Source: JALYRV01 sp040902895
GTDB lineage: Bacteria; Acidobacteriota; Vicinamibacteria; Vicinamibacterales; SCN-69-37
Length of the DNA stretch: 64,000 bases
Direction of reading: 5' to 3'
Assembly (NCBI GenBank): GCA_040902895.1
Contig: JBBDWL010000108.1
Span: 27,235-91,234, forward strand
A program made the position numbers and the translations under genes. The stretch's first letter is position 1, and every line of letters begins with the position of its first letter. The notes under the pieces are model-generated. The model searched no databases. It saw only the letters and a program-made list of their open reading frames with translations, and had not been told where the DNA came from. Positions 24,199-32,873 of the stretch are shown here, piece by piece.

Positions 24199-24912
24199 AT
24201 GGCGCGCCGGTGGCGTCTAAACATCATGAGCCTCTCAGCAAGACATCTGTTGCCCGCTGCCGCGTTGATCGCCTCCGTCGCCGCCGCGCCGTTTGCGCAG
24301 GGGCAGACTCCCCAGCAGCCGGGCCAGGCGCCGCAGCAGCAGGGACCGCGGCGGCCCACGCCGCCTCCGGTCCCCCAGGGCGCCACCGACGTCTGGAACA
24401 TCGACACGAGCCACACATCAGCTCAGTTCGCGGTCAAGCACATGCTCGTCAGCACGGTGCGCGGCACGCTGGGACCCGTTGTCGGGTGGGTGCGATATGA
24501 CGGCAAAAACCTGTCGTCGCTGGCGGTCAATGCCGTCATCGACGTCACCACCATCAACACGGGCAACGGAGGCCGCGATCGCCATCTCCGCAGCGACGAC
24601 TTCCTGCTCGTCGAACAGCATCCGGACATCACGTTTGTCTCGAATCGGGTAGAGGGATCACCGGGCAACTTCAAGCTCGTCGGCGATCTCACCATCCGCG
24701 GCGTCACCCGCGAAGTCGCGCTTGCCGTGGAAGGTCCGTCGCAACCGGTGCAGCGCAGCGCGACCGGCCCACAGGTCATCGGCGCCAGCGCCACCACGAC
24801 CATCAACCGCAAGGACTTCGGCGTGAAGTACAACGCGCTCATCGAAGCCGGCGGCGCGGTCGTCGCGGACGAGGTGAAGATCACGATCGACATCGAGGCG
24901 AGGAAACGGTAG
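24199..24912 (+). CDS. YceI-like exported protein
   Basis: A 237-residue protein with a signal peptide (ALIASVAAAPFAQGQ), a Gln/Pro-rich linker and a YceI lipocalin-like domain from about residue 62 (TDVWNIDTSHTSAQFAVKHM, HLRSDDFLLVEQHPDITFVS, LVGDLTIRGVTREVAL and INRKDFGVKYNALIEAGG). YceI proteins bind polyprenoid or other amphiphilic molecules in the periplasm. The start is ATG 24199 or ATG 24226; both keep the signal peptide. It ends directly against the TTG/ATG region of the ChaN-like gene. Confidence 0.9.
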   Translation: MARRWRLNIMSLSARHLLPAAALIASVAAAPFAQGQTPQQPGQAPQQQGPRRPTPPPVPQGATDVWNIDTSHTSAQFAVKHMLVSTVRGTLGPVVGWVRYDGKNLSSLAVNAVIDVTTINTGNGGRDRHLRSDDFLLVEQHPDITFVSNRVEGSPGNFKLVGDLTIRGVTREVALAVEGPSQPVQRSATGPQVIGASATTTINRKDFGVKYNALIEAGGAVVADEVKITIDIEARKR

Positions 24913-25012
24913 TTGAGGGGTTTCACTGGTTCCCCGGGTTCCATGGGTTCCACGGGTTCCACGGGTTCGGTTCTGGTTCCAGTTCTCGTTCTGGTTCTCG
25001 GTTCCATCGTCG
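24913..25012 (+). repeat. GGTTCC-type array at the 5' end of the ChaN-like gene
   Basis: A run of GGTTCC-type 9-bp units begins right after the YceI stop and continues to about 25012 with GTTCTGGTTCCAG-like variants. All units are in one orientation. It encodes the start and hydrophobic core of the next gene's signal peptide. Confidence 0.88.
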
Positions 25013-25938
25013 CAGCGCAGACGTATGTGCCGCAGCGGGTGTTCGACACGAAGACGGGCGCGTGGTCCGACTTCGAGGTCATGAGTGCCGACCTCGCTCG
25101 CGCCGATGTCGTGTTTGTCGGCGAGCAGCATGGCGATCCCAACACGCATGCGCTCGAGCACGCGCTGCTCGAATCGGTCGGCCGGCGCCGATCCGACGTT
25201 GTCCTCTCACTGGAGATGTTCGAGCGCGACACGCAGGCCTCGCTGGACGGGTATCTTGCGGGCACCGTCGACGAGGCCGCATTCCTCGAGCGCAGCCGTC
25301 CCTGGCCGACGTATCAAACCGACTATCGCCTGCTGGTGGAGCTCGCACGCGAGCGCCGATGGCCGGTCGTCGCTTCGAATGTGCCGCGGCCGCTGGCCTC
25401 TGGTGTGGCCAAGTCAGGGCTCGAGTCGCTTGCCGCGCTGCCGCCGGATCAGAAAGCCTGGATTGCCGCGGACCTGCAGTGTCCAAAAGACGCGTACTTC
25501 GATCGCTTCGCGAAAACGATGAGCGGCCATCCCGCGAGCGAAGGGCCTGGCGCCGTCGCCACACAGACGGCGATGGTGGACCGCTATTACTACGCGCAGT
25601 GCCTGAAGGATGAAGTCATGGGTGAATCGATCGCGCGCGCCGCGAAAGGCCCAGGCGAGGGGCCCCTCGTGGTGCACTACAACGGCGCCTTCCACAGCGA
25701 CTTCGCGCTCGGCGCCGCGGAGCGCGCACGCCGACGGCTGCCCGGGTCCCGCGTTGTCGTCATTTCGATCCTGCCCGTGGGATCGCTCGACGAGCTCGAG
25801 CCGGACGCCGCCGAGCGAGCGCGAGCCGATTATCTCGTCTACACGCTCGCGTCGTCCAGAAATGTAAATCGTAAATTTACATTTTACATTTCCCGTTATC
25901 GCACTGGTTCGCTAGGCGATAACGATTGCGCGCGATGA
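24943..25938 (+). CDS. ChaN-like haem-binding uptake protein
   Basis: A 331-residue protein of the ChaN/Tiki-like superfamily (PF04187), which binds haem or acts on membrane-proximal substrates. Core blocks are DVVFVGEQHGDPNTHALEHA near residue 55, VVLSLEMFERDTQASLDGYL near 86 and VVHYNGAFHSDFALG near 240. Signal peptide MGSTGSTGSVLVPVLVLVLGS with a following IVAAQ site is encoded by a GGTTCC array. TTG 24913 is an alternative start directly after the YceI stop, adding ten more repeat-encoded residues. The last residues (NVNRKFTFYISR) come from an AT-rich repeat, and the end overlaps the DCC gene by 62 nt. Confidence 0.88.
   Translation: MGSTGSTGSVLVPVLVLVLGSIVAAQTYVPQRVFDTKTGAWSDFEVMSADLARADVVFVGEQHGDPNTHALEHALLESVGRRRSDVVLSLEMFERDTQASLDGYLAGTVDEAAFLERSRPWPTYQTDYRLLVELARERRWPVVASNVPRPLASGVAKSGLESLAALPPDQKAWIAADLQCPKDAYFDRFAKTMSGHPASEGPGAVATQTAMVDRYYYAQCLKDEVMGESIARAAKGPGEGPLVVHYNGAFHSDFALGAAERARRRLPGSRVVVISILPVGSLDELEPDAAERARADYLVYTLASSRNVNRKFTFYISRYRTGSLGDNDCAR
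25859..25893. repeat. AAATGTAAAT/ATTTACATTT repeat at overlapping gene ends
   Basis: AT-rich imperfect inverted and direct repeats of GTAAAT/ATTTAC cover the C-terminal codons of the ChaN-like gene and the stop codon of the convergent DCC gene. The composition is sharply different from both genes. Confidence 0.75.
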
Positions 25939-26248
25939 GGCGGTAGCCGGCGTTCGCGATCGGGCGGACCGGCCAGAGGCGATAGAGACCGGCGAGCAGG
26001 CCGAGTGCGCCGCCGCCCAGTTGCAGTGTGCGCGCGATGGCCGCGGCGCCGCCGAGCACGCGGCCGTCGGCGTCCACCAGCTTGATCTCGCCCATGACCC
26101 CATCCTGCGGCACCATCGGAAAACGCTCGCGTACGCCAGGCGCATAGGCCGATTCGACCTGCACGCGCCCGCGTCCGAACCTCCGCAGCCGCTCGGCCTG
26201 CGCGGTGCAGAAGCGGCACGTGCCGTCGTACAGGAGAGTCGGTGTCAT
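25877..26248 (-). CDS. DCC family (thiol-disulfide oxidoreductase-like) protein
   Basis: A 123-residue DUF393 protein with the family's CxxC in the opening LLYDGTCRFCTAQAERLRR. It is thioredoxin-like in topology and probably acts in the cytoplasm or at the inner membrane; the substrate is unknown. The ATG overlaps the stop of the metallopeptidase gene as ATGA, so the pair is coupled. Its last codons (GKCKM) are within the AAATGTAAAT repeat. Confidence 0.88.
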   Translation of the reverse strand: MTPTLLYDGTCRFCTAQAERLRRFGRGRVQVESAYAPGVRERFPMVPQDGVMGEIKLVDADGRVLGGAAAIARTLQLGGGALGLLAGLYRLWPVRPIANAGYRLIARNRYRLANQCDNGKCKM

Positions 26249-27333
26249 AGCGCTACCCGGTGCCTTCCCGAATGCAGATAGTTCATCGTCTGCACCGTGA
26301 GCAGGATGACGAAGTCGAGGCCGGCCTTTTCTTCCGACACCTTCAGCCGCAGATTGAGCTCGTTGGCGCGCGTGATCATGTCTTCGATGACCTGGTCGAT
26401 CGTGTACTGATATTCGCCGGTGGCCTCGGCGACGCGCCGGCGCACGTCGCGCTTGATGCGCGCGATGAAGCGCGACGCCTTCATGTTGCCGCGATATTCG
26501 GCCGCGTCTGAAAACAGCCGCCGCAGATCGCGGTCGTAGAAGTTCGGGTACTCGACGCCATAGTGCTTGCGCTTGCGCGTGTAGTGCTCGCGCAGGGTCT
26601 TGCGCATCGTATGCACGGGATCGACCTTGCGCCGCGATCGCTCGAGCGCCGGCTTGCCGGCAATCTGCTTCATCAGCGCATCCATGTATTCCAGCTTCTT
26701 GAGCGCCGGCCAGTCCTTGTAGCGCTCGCGCCAGTCGGCGTCGGGCGTGAGCCACACGGCAAACGTCTCGGCGAAGTCTTCATCGGGATGGCTCTGCGCG
26801 TACCAGGAGTCGAGATGCAGCACGAAGCTCTTGGAGTACGGCTTCGGCGTGTAGTACTCGGGATACGCCTTCTTGGACAGCCCGAACAGCGTCAACCGCC
26901 GCAGACGCCGCTGCAGCCGGTACGCGTTGTCGATGGCGTGCCCTGCCTCGTGCCGCAGAATCTTGAGGCACCAGTCAGGATCGCCTCCTTCCACTGCCAG
27001 CATCTGGGCTTCCTCGAGCTTCGCGAGCCGCGGATGCGCGAGATAGAACGGGACGGCGATCCCCGGCACGTGATCGGGCGTGAACCAGTCGTCCGAGATC
27101 CAGACGTGCGGCCGGAACTGCAGGCCACGTGTGTCGAGCTCGCGATTGAGCTCGGCGATGCGGTCTTCGAGCACGCTGCCGTCGATCGTGAGTCCGAGCT
27201 CGCAGACGCGCACGTCGAGCAGGGCCTCGTCATCGAGCGACGCCCAGTCGTCGCGCACGACGCACGGCGTGCGCGAGCGCGGGGGTGACGTCCGGTCCCT
27301 GGCCGGGCGGTCCATGCGGATCGGCTCCGACAT
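26245..27333 (-). CDS. Putative zinc-binding metallopeptidase
   Basis: A 362-residue protein of the putative zinc-binding metallopeptidase family (Peptidase_Mx-like). The HExxH site is HEAGH near residue 130 (LKILRHEAGHAIDNAYRL). A likely third ligand lies in DEDFAETFAVWLTP near 184. No signal peptide is seen. In other genomes such proteins are encoded near ATP-grasp ligases, and an ATP-grasp gene is present here at 51755. Start is ATG 27333. The upstream gap to the divergent TonB receptor gene holds an inverted GGTTCC element. Confidence 0.85.
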   Translation of the reverse strand: MSEPIRMDRPARDRTSPPRSRTPCVVRDDWASLDDEALLDVRVCELGLTIDGSVLEDRIAELNRELDTRGLQFRPHVWISDDWFTPDHVPGIAVPFYLAHPRLAKLEEAQMLAVEGGDPDWCLKILRHEAGHAIDNAYRLQRRLRRLTLFGLSKKAYPEYYTPKPYSKSFVLHLDSWYAQSHPDEDFAETFAVWLTPDADWRERYKDWPALKKLEYMDALMKQIAGKPALERSRRKVDPVHTMRKTLREHYTRKRKHYGVEYPNFYDRDLRRLFSDAAEYRGNMKASRFIARIKRDVRRRVAEATGEYQYTIDQVIEDMITRANELNLRLKVSEEKAGLDFVILLTVQTMNYLHSGRHRVAL

Positions 27334-27349
27334 GTCCCAAGTCTACCGT

Positions 27350-27444
27350 CCAGGTCCGGTTCCGGTTTTCGGTTCCGTAACATTTGCCCGTCCGGGCTGT
27401 AGGTACTGGGCGAGGGTAGAACCGAGAACCGGAACTGGAACTGG
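27350..27444. repeat. Inverted GGTTCC-type element in a divergent promoter gap
   Basis: Two 25-nt arms at 27350-27374 and 27420-27444 are inverted copies (22 of 25 positions match) of a GGTTCC-rich sequence, separated by a 45-nt GC-rich spacer. Together they could form a long hairpin. The element lies in the 199-nt gap between the metallopeptidase gene and the TonB receptor gene, and would sit in or near their promoters. The rest of the gap (27445-27532) contains only an AGGAG site for the TonB gene; no riboswitch is recognisable. Confidence 0.75.
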
Positions 27445-27532
27445 CCGTATAACCGTGCTATATCCCTAGCACTCCCTGCAGCGTTATGGCTCTCAGCCCT
27501 CGGCGGGTGAGCCTGTAAATATAGGAGAAAAC

Positions 27533-29704
27533 ATGTATTCGATTCGACGGACTGCGCTCATTCTTATTTGCGCGCTCGGCCTGGCACCGCGAGTGTATGC
27601 CGGCCAGACGCCGCCTCCGCCGCCACCGCCGGCGCCGCAGCAGCAAGGCGGCCCCGTCAGGGTCGAAGAACACGTCGTCGTGAGCGCGACCAAAGTCGAG
27701 CAGCTGCTCGTCAACGCGCCCGCCACCGTGACCGTCATCGGGCCGCGCACGCTCGACGTCGCCGCCTCGCAGAGCTACGGCGACCTGCTTCGCAACGTCC
27801 CGGGCGTGAACATCACGCAGGTGTCTGCACGCGACGTGAACATCACGCCGCGCGGCTCCACGAGCACGCTGTCGACAAACCAGCTCGCGGTGCTCGACGG
27901 CCGGTCGCTGTATCAGGACTTCTTCGGGTTCGTGATGTGGGACTTCATGCCCGTGAATCTGAACGAGTTGAAGCGCATCGAAGTCATCCGGGGCCCCGCG
28001 TCGGCCATCTGGGGCGCGAACGCGGTCTCGGGCGTGATCAACGTCATCACCAAGACCCCGCGCGAAATGCTCGGCACGTCGATCGCGGTCGGCGCGGGCA
28101 CGTTCGATCGCAGCACCGATGCCGTCGAGGAAGACGCCGGCACGCTCTGGTATCTCAATGGCACCCATGCGGGCGTCATCAGCGATCGCGCGTCATTCAA
28201 GCTCTCGGGCGGCTATTACACACAGGATCCCTTCGCGCGCCCCACTGGTGTCATTCCCAATGGAGGCACGACGCGGTATCCCGACTTCGACAACCAGGGC
28301 ACGTCGCAGCCCAAGGTCGACGGACGATTGGATTACAGCCTCGACGATGGCGCGTACATGACGTTCGCGGGCGGCTACACCGGCACCGAGGGCATCATGC
28401 ACAGCGGCATCGGTCCGTTCGACATCGAGAGCGGCACGTGGATGGGATACGGCAAAGCGAACTACACGCGCAATGCCTTCCGCGCGCAGGCCTTCTTCAA
28501 CAGGCTCGACGGCGACGCCGTGCAGCTGCTCACGCGCGGTCCTGGCGGCGCGCCGATTACGTTTGCCTTCAAGACCGCTACACTCGATCTCGAGGCGGGC
28601 AATGTCACGACGTTCGGCCGCAATGTCTTCACGTACGGCGGCAATCTGCGCCACAACACATTCGATTTGACGATTGCGCCCGACGCCGACTCGCGCACCG
28701 AAGGCGGCGCGTACCTCCAGGACGAAATCTTCCTGCACGAGAAGTTCCGCGTGGTGTTCGGCGCCCGCGTCGACAAGTTCACGTCCATTGACGGCGCCGT
28801 CGTCTCGCCGCGCGCCGCGGTCCTGTTCAAGCCGGTGCCCGATCACGCGATCCGGCTGTCGTATAACCGCGCCTTCCGCGCGCCGTCGGCCATCAACAAC
28901 CACCTTGACGTGACCATCACCGAGCCGCTTCCGCTTGGGGCGCTGCATCCACTGCTTGCAGACCGCTTCTTCTTCGTGCCGATCCGGGCCGTCGGTAATT
29001 CGGATCTCCAGGAAGAACGGCTCGATGCGTTCGAAGTCGGCTACACGGGCATCTTCGGCCGCACGACGCTGACCGCGGCGTGGTATCTGAACAAGGTCGA
29101 GGATCAGATTCTGTTCACCCAGACCGACACGTACGGCATCTCGCCTCCTCCCGCGGGCTTCGCGGAGTCGCTTGGACCGCTGGCCCCCGCCGCGCCGCTG
29201 TTCTGGGGCGCTATTTTTCAGCGCGGGATTCGTTTCCCGTCACGCTTCAGCTACGAGAACTTCGACAGCAGCATGACGCAGAAAGGCATCGAGCTGGGTG
29301 TCGACTCCGCCATCACCGATCGGGTAAACGTGTACGCAAATTACTCGTGGCAGGGCGAGCCCGAGCCGGAAGACCCGGCGGTGCTCCCGCTGAGCGAGCT
29401 GAACCTTCCACCGGAACACCGCTTCAACACCGGATTCAACTTCAACGTCAGCCGCTTCCTGGGCAGTCTTGGAATCAGCTACGTGGATGAAGCCTTCTGG
29501 CAGGACGTGCTCGACGCGCGTTTCCATGGGCGCACCGAGGCCTACACGCTAGTCAACGGCTCGGCCGGGATGCGGTTCGGTTCCCGCAACCAGTTCCAGG
29601 TCATGCTGAAAGGCACGAACCTGACGAACGACGACATTCAGCAGCACATCTTCGGCGACATCATCAAGCGCCAGTTCGCTGGTGAACTGCGGATCAACTT
29701 CTGA
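27533..29704 (+). CDS. TonB-dependent outer-membrane receptor
   Basis: A 723-residue receptor with signal peptide (ILICALGLAPRVYAGQ), a poly-Pro linker, a plug domain starting near residue 50 (EEHVVVSATKVEQLLVNAPA, LRNVPGVNI, PRGSTSTLSTNQLAVLDGRS, VIRGPASAIWGANAVSGVIN) and a C-terminal 22-strand barrel. It imports a siderophore, cobalamin or other ligand with TonB/ExbB/ExbD energy. The ligand cannot be told and no tonB gene is nearby. The start has a good AGGAG site 5 nt upstream. A clear terminator follows at 29735. Confidence 0.95.
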   Translation: MYSIRRTALILICALGLAPRVYAGQTPPPPPPPAPQQQGGPVRVEEHVVVSATKVEQLLVNAPATVTVIGPRTLDVAASQSYGDLLRNVPGVNITQVSARDVNITPRGSTSTLSTNQLAVLDGRSLYQDFFGFVMWDFMPVNLNELKRIEVIRGPASAIWGANAVSGVINVITKTPREMLGTSIAVGAGTFDRSTDAVEEDAGTLWYLNGTHAGVISDRASFKLSGGYYTQDPFARPTGVIPNGGTTRYPDFDNQGTSQPKVDGRLDYSLDDGAYMTFAGGYTGTEGIMHSGIGPFDIESGTWMGYGKANYTRNAFRAQAFFNRLDGDAVQLLTRGPGGAPITFAFKTATLDLEAGNVTTFGRNVFTYGGNLRHNTFDLTIAPDADSRTEGGAYLQDEIFLHEKFRVVFGARVDKFTSIDGAVVSPRAAVLFKPVPDHAIRLSYNRAFRAPSAINNHLDVTITEPLPLGALHPLLADRFFFVPIRAVGNSDLQEERLDAFEVGYTGIFGRTTLTAAWYLNKVEDQILFTQTDTYGISPPPAGFAESLGPLAPAAPLFWGAIFQRGIRFPSRFSYENFDSSMTQKGIELGVDSAITDRVNVYANYSWQGEPEPEDPAVLPLSELNLPPEHRFNTGFNFNVSRFLGSLGISYVDEAFWQDVLDARFHGRTEAYTLVNGSAGMRFGSRNQFQVMLKGTNLTNDDIQQHIFGDIIKRQFAGELRINF

Positions 29705-29705
29705 T

Positions 29706-29730
29706 CAGGCCATAGGCCATAGGCCTTAGG
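29706..29730. repeat. CCATAGG tandem repeat
   Basis: Two copies of CCATAGG and a variant CCTTAGG run in tandem just after the TonB stop, before the terminator hairpin. Not coding in a recognisable frame. Confidence 0.75.
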
Positions 29731-29734
29731 CACG

Positions 29735-29768
29735 AGCGCCGGACGGACAACGCCGTCCGGCGCTTTTT
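29735..29768 (+). terminator. Rho-independent terminator
   Basis: A perfect 12-bp stem AGCGCCGGACGG (29735-29746) pairs with 29753-29764 around a 6-nt ACAACG loop and is followed by TTTTT. It separates the TonB receptor from the serine hydrolase gene. Confidence 0.93.
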
Positions 29769-29784
29769 CATTTAGGATGTCCCC

Positions 29785-30939
29785 ATGAAACGCACGCTGT
29801 CTCTGCTCGCCGCCCTGCTCGTTCTGTTTGTCGCGGTCCCGTCGACCCAAACTCCATCGCTCGACGCGGTTCTCGCGCAGCTCGAGACGCAGCTTGCGGC
29901 CGATTTCGCGACAGACGGCGTCGGCGGCGCCAGCATCGGGGTCATCGTCGGGCCGAAACTGGTGTGGACGAAGCATTACGGGTTCGCCGACATGGAAGCG
30001 AAGCGCGTGCCGACCAACGAAACCGCCTATCGCATTGGATCGATCACCAAACAGTTCACCGCGCTCGCGCTGCTGCGGCAGGTGGAAGCCGGCACGATGA
30101 CGCTGAGCGATCCTCTTGAAAAACACGTTCCCGAACTGAAGGCCCTGCGGAACCGGAAGGACGGCTGGCCGGCGCCCACACTGCTGCAGGCGGCCACGAT
30201 GATGTCGGGGATCGCGCGCGAGCCCGGACCCGAGTGCAAGGATCACTCGGTCGGCCCGCTGGCCGTCTGGCAGCAGAAGGTGCTGGGCTGCCTGCCGCTC
30301 ACGTCATATGCGCACGAGCCAGGGAGCCGGTATCTGTACTCCAACATTGGCTATGCCACGCTCGGCATCGCCATCGAGCGCGCGGGGAAGAAATCGTTCA
30401 CCGATCAGGTCATCGAAGGGATTGCGGTTCCGCTCGCGATGACCCGCACGGCCTGGGAAGCCTCACCGATGATCCGCAAGGACCTTGCGCACGGCTACAC
30501 GCGCCGCGACGGCAAAGCCGATCGCACGCGTCCGGATCGCGAGCTCGACGGCAGGGGTTATCGCGTGCCGAACGGTAATCTGTTCAGCACGGTCGACGAC
30601 CTCGCACGGTTCGTGATGTGGGAGCTCGGTGCGCTGACCGCTCCCGTGATCGTGCGTGACACGCAGACCTTCAATTACGCGCGCACCTATTCCGCCAACG
30701 GCACGATGAGCAGCGGGTACGGCCTGGGTTTCATGGTGTCGCGACGCGGCGATCTGGTCGCGCTCGGGCACGGCGGCTCAACCGCCGGATTCCGCGCGTC
30801 CGCGCTCTTCAATCCCCGCACCAGCACCGGCGTGGTGGTGCTTCGCAACGCAGAGGGAGGCTCGTTCGACGCCGGCCCGGTCGCGCTGCGCATCCTCGAG
30901 AAAGTCGCGAGCACGCAGGGGCCCGTCCAAACAAGATAA
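29785..30939 (+). CDS. Serine hydrolase, beta-lactamase family
   Basis: A 384-residue class C beta-lactamase-like serine hydrolase with a signal peptide (LSLLAALLVLFVAVPSTQ). The catalytic SxxK is SITK near residue 88, the tyrosine motif is YSNIGY near 190, and a third HGGSTAGF motif is near 329 in place of KTG. Members include D-aminopeptidases, esterases and penicillin-binding proteins, so the substrate is open. It is monocistronic after a strong terminator, with a short gap to the ABC gene. Confidence 0.9.
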   Translation: MKRTLSLLAALLVLFVAVPSTQTPSLDAVLAQLETQLAADFATDGVGGASIGVIVGPKLVWTKHYGFADMEAKRVPTNETAYRIGSITKQFTALALLRQVEAGTMTLSDPLEKHVPELKALRNRKDGWPAPTLLQAATMMSGIAREPGPECKDHSVGPLAVWQQKVLGCLPLTSYAHEPGSRYLYSNIGYATLGIAIERAGKKSFTDQVIEGIAVPLAMTRTAWEASPMIRKDLAHGYTRRDGKADRTRPDRELDGRGYRVPNGNLFSTVDDLARFVMWELGALTAPVIVRDTQTFNYARTYSANGTMSSGYGLGFMVSRRGDLVALGHGGSTAGFRASALFNPRTSTGVVVLRNAEGGSFDAGPVALRILEKVASTQGPVQTR

Positions 30940-30950
30940 GATCGAGGGTC

Positions 30951-32867
30951 TTGGCCCGACTGACTCCGTCTTTACCTAAACCCGAACGTTCATCTTCGCG
31001 GCGCTCCGGCCCCCTGGCCGGGCCCGGCGACGCGAAAGAGAAGAAACCGATTCGCTGGTCCGCCGCGGCGGCGGAAGCCCGCGAGCTCGTCAGGCATCAC
31101 CGTAAGCGCCTCGCGCTCGGCCTGGGCCTGATGCTCGTCAGCCAGCTTGCCGGCCTCGTCCTGCCCGCCAGCTCGAAGTTCCTCATCGACGATGTCATCG
31201 GCAAGGGGAACGTCGGCCTGCTGTGGCCGCTCGCCCTCGCGGTCGCGGCGGCGACGATCGTCGGCGGGGCGACGTCCTTCGCGCTCTCGCAGGTGCTGGG
31301 CGTGGCCGCACAAGGCGCCATTGCCGACATGCGGCGGCGCGTGCAGGCGCACACCATGCACCTGCCGACCAGTTACTTCGACTCCACTCAGGCCGGCGTG
31401 CTGATCTCGCGCATCATGACCGACGCCGAGGGCATCAGGAACCTCGTCGGCAACGGACTGGTGCAGCTGGTCGGCGGCACGTTCACCGCCCTCGTATCGC
31501 TCGGGGTCCTCTTCTGGCTGAACTGGCAGCTCACGTCGCTGATGCTGCTCTTCCTGGGGACCTTCGGCATTGTGATGGCGACCGCGTTCAAGCGGCTGCG
31601 GCCGCTGTTTCGCGAGCGCGGCAAGATCAACGCGGAAGTCACCGGCCGTCTGAACGAAGCGCTCGGCGGCATTCGCATCGTCAAGACGTACACCGCCGAG
31701 GAACGCGAGAAGCGCGTCTTCAGTGAAGGCGTCGAGCGCCTGTTCCAGAACATCCGCCAGTCGATTACCGGTGTTTCGGCGGTCACGGCATTCTCGAGCG
31801 TGGTCGTCGGGGGCATCGGCGTGCTGATGATCGTCGTCGGCGGCCAGGCGATCATTGCCCGCGAGATGTCGATCGGCGACTTCGTCCTCTATCTCGTGTT
31901 CGTGGCGATGGTCGCCGCGCCGATCGTACACATCGCGTCGATCGGCACGCAGATCACCGAGGCGTTCGCCGGCCTCGATCGCATCCGCGAGCTGACCGAT
32001 ACGCCGGCGGAAACGGCCGAAGACGCCACGCGCGCCCCGCTCACGCAGGTCGAAGGCCGCATCGCCTTCGAGGACGTGCACTTCGAATATGTCGAAGGCG
32101 TGCCCGTGCTGCGCGGCATTTCGTTCGAGGCGCCCGCCGGAACGACCACCGCGCTCGTGGGATCATCCGGCTCCGGCAAGAGCACGCTGATCGGGCTCGT
32201 GATGGCGTTCAACCGGCCGAAGCAGGGACGCGTGCTCGTCGACGGCAAGGACCTCACCGAGGTTCGTCTACGCGACTACCGCAGCTTTCTTGGCGTCGTG
32301 CTGCAGGACAACTTTCTGTTCGACGGCACCGTGGTCGACAACATCCGTTACAGCAAGCCGGATGCGACCATCGAGGACGTCAGGGAAGTCAGCCGCATCG
32401 CGCACGCCGACGAATTCATCGAAGGGTTTCCCAACGGCTACGACACCATCGTCGGCGAGCGCGGCGTGAAGCTGTCGGGCGGGCAGCGCCAGCGTGTCGC
32501 CATCGCGCGCGCCATTCTGGCCAACCCGCGCATTCTCATCCTCGACGAGGCGACCTCGAGCCTTGACAGTGAAAGCGAAGCGCTGATTCAGGACGGCCTG
32601 CGGCGCCTGCGCGCCGGCCGTACCACGTTCGTCATTGCGCACCGGCTGTCGACGATTCGCAGCGCAGATCAGATTCTCGTCATCGAAGCGGGAGAGATCG
32701 TGGAGCGCGGCACGCACGGCGAGCTGATAGGCCTCAACGGCCGGTACAAACAGCTGTACGACAAGCAATATCACTTCGAGCTCGATCGCTTCATCAATCC
32801 GGGTGAGGACTTCACGCCGGAGCCGGAGAAGCCCGCAAAGCTGCCCGCGGCGTCGTCGAAGCTTTAG
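30951..32867 (+). CDS. ABC exporter (MsbA-like, fused permease and ATPase)
   Basis: A 638-residue ABC exporter half-transporter that would act as a dimer. A six-helix ABC_membrane domain covers residues 55-330. The nucleotide-binding domain follows with Walker A GSSGSGKSTLIG near 404, the Q-loop, the signature LSGGQRQRVAIARAIL near 509 and Walker B ILILDEATSSLD. MsbA/lipid or drug export is likely; no specific ligand is apparent. The start is TTG 30951 with a GAGGG site ahead. The C-terminal tail (PEPEKPAKLPAASSKL) is disordered. EttA follows 6 nt downstream. Confidence 0.93.
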   Translation: MARLTPSLPKPERSSSRRSGPLAGPGDAKEKKPIRWSAAAAEARELVRHHRKRLALGLGLMLVSQLAGLVLPASSKFLIDDVIGKGNVGLLWPLALAVAAATIVGGATSFALSQVLGVAAQGAIADMRRRVQAHTMHLPTSYFDSTQAGVLISRIMTDAEGIRNLVGNGLVQLVGGTFTALVSLGVLFWLNWQLTSLMLLFLGTFGIVMATAFKRLRPLFRERGKINAEVTGRLNEALGGIRIVKTYTAEEREKRVFSEGVERLFQNIRQSITGVSAVTAFSSVVVGGIGVLMIVVGGQAIIAREMSIGDFVLYLVFVAMVAAPIVHIASIGTQITEAFAGLDRIRELTDTPAETAEDATRAPLTQVEGRIAFEDVHFEYVEGVPVLRGISFEAPAGTTTALVGSSGSGKSTLIGLVMAFNRPKQGRVLVDGKDLTEVRLRDYRSFLGVVLQDNFLFDGTVVDNIRYSKPDATIEDVREVSRIAHADEFIEGFPNGYDTIVGERGVKLSGGQRQRVAIARAILANPRILILDEATSSLDSESEALIQDGLRRLRAGRTTFVIAHRLSTIRSADQILVIEAGEIVERGTHGELIGLNGRYKQLYDKQYHFELDRFINPGEDFTPEPEKPAKLPAASSKL

Positions 32868-32873
32868 GAATTT

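Noticed and set aside
27445..27532. Possible cobalamin riboswitch before the TonB receptor
   Set aside because: The 88-nt stretch lacks the conserved cobalamin-box core and is too short.
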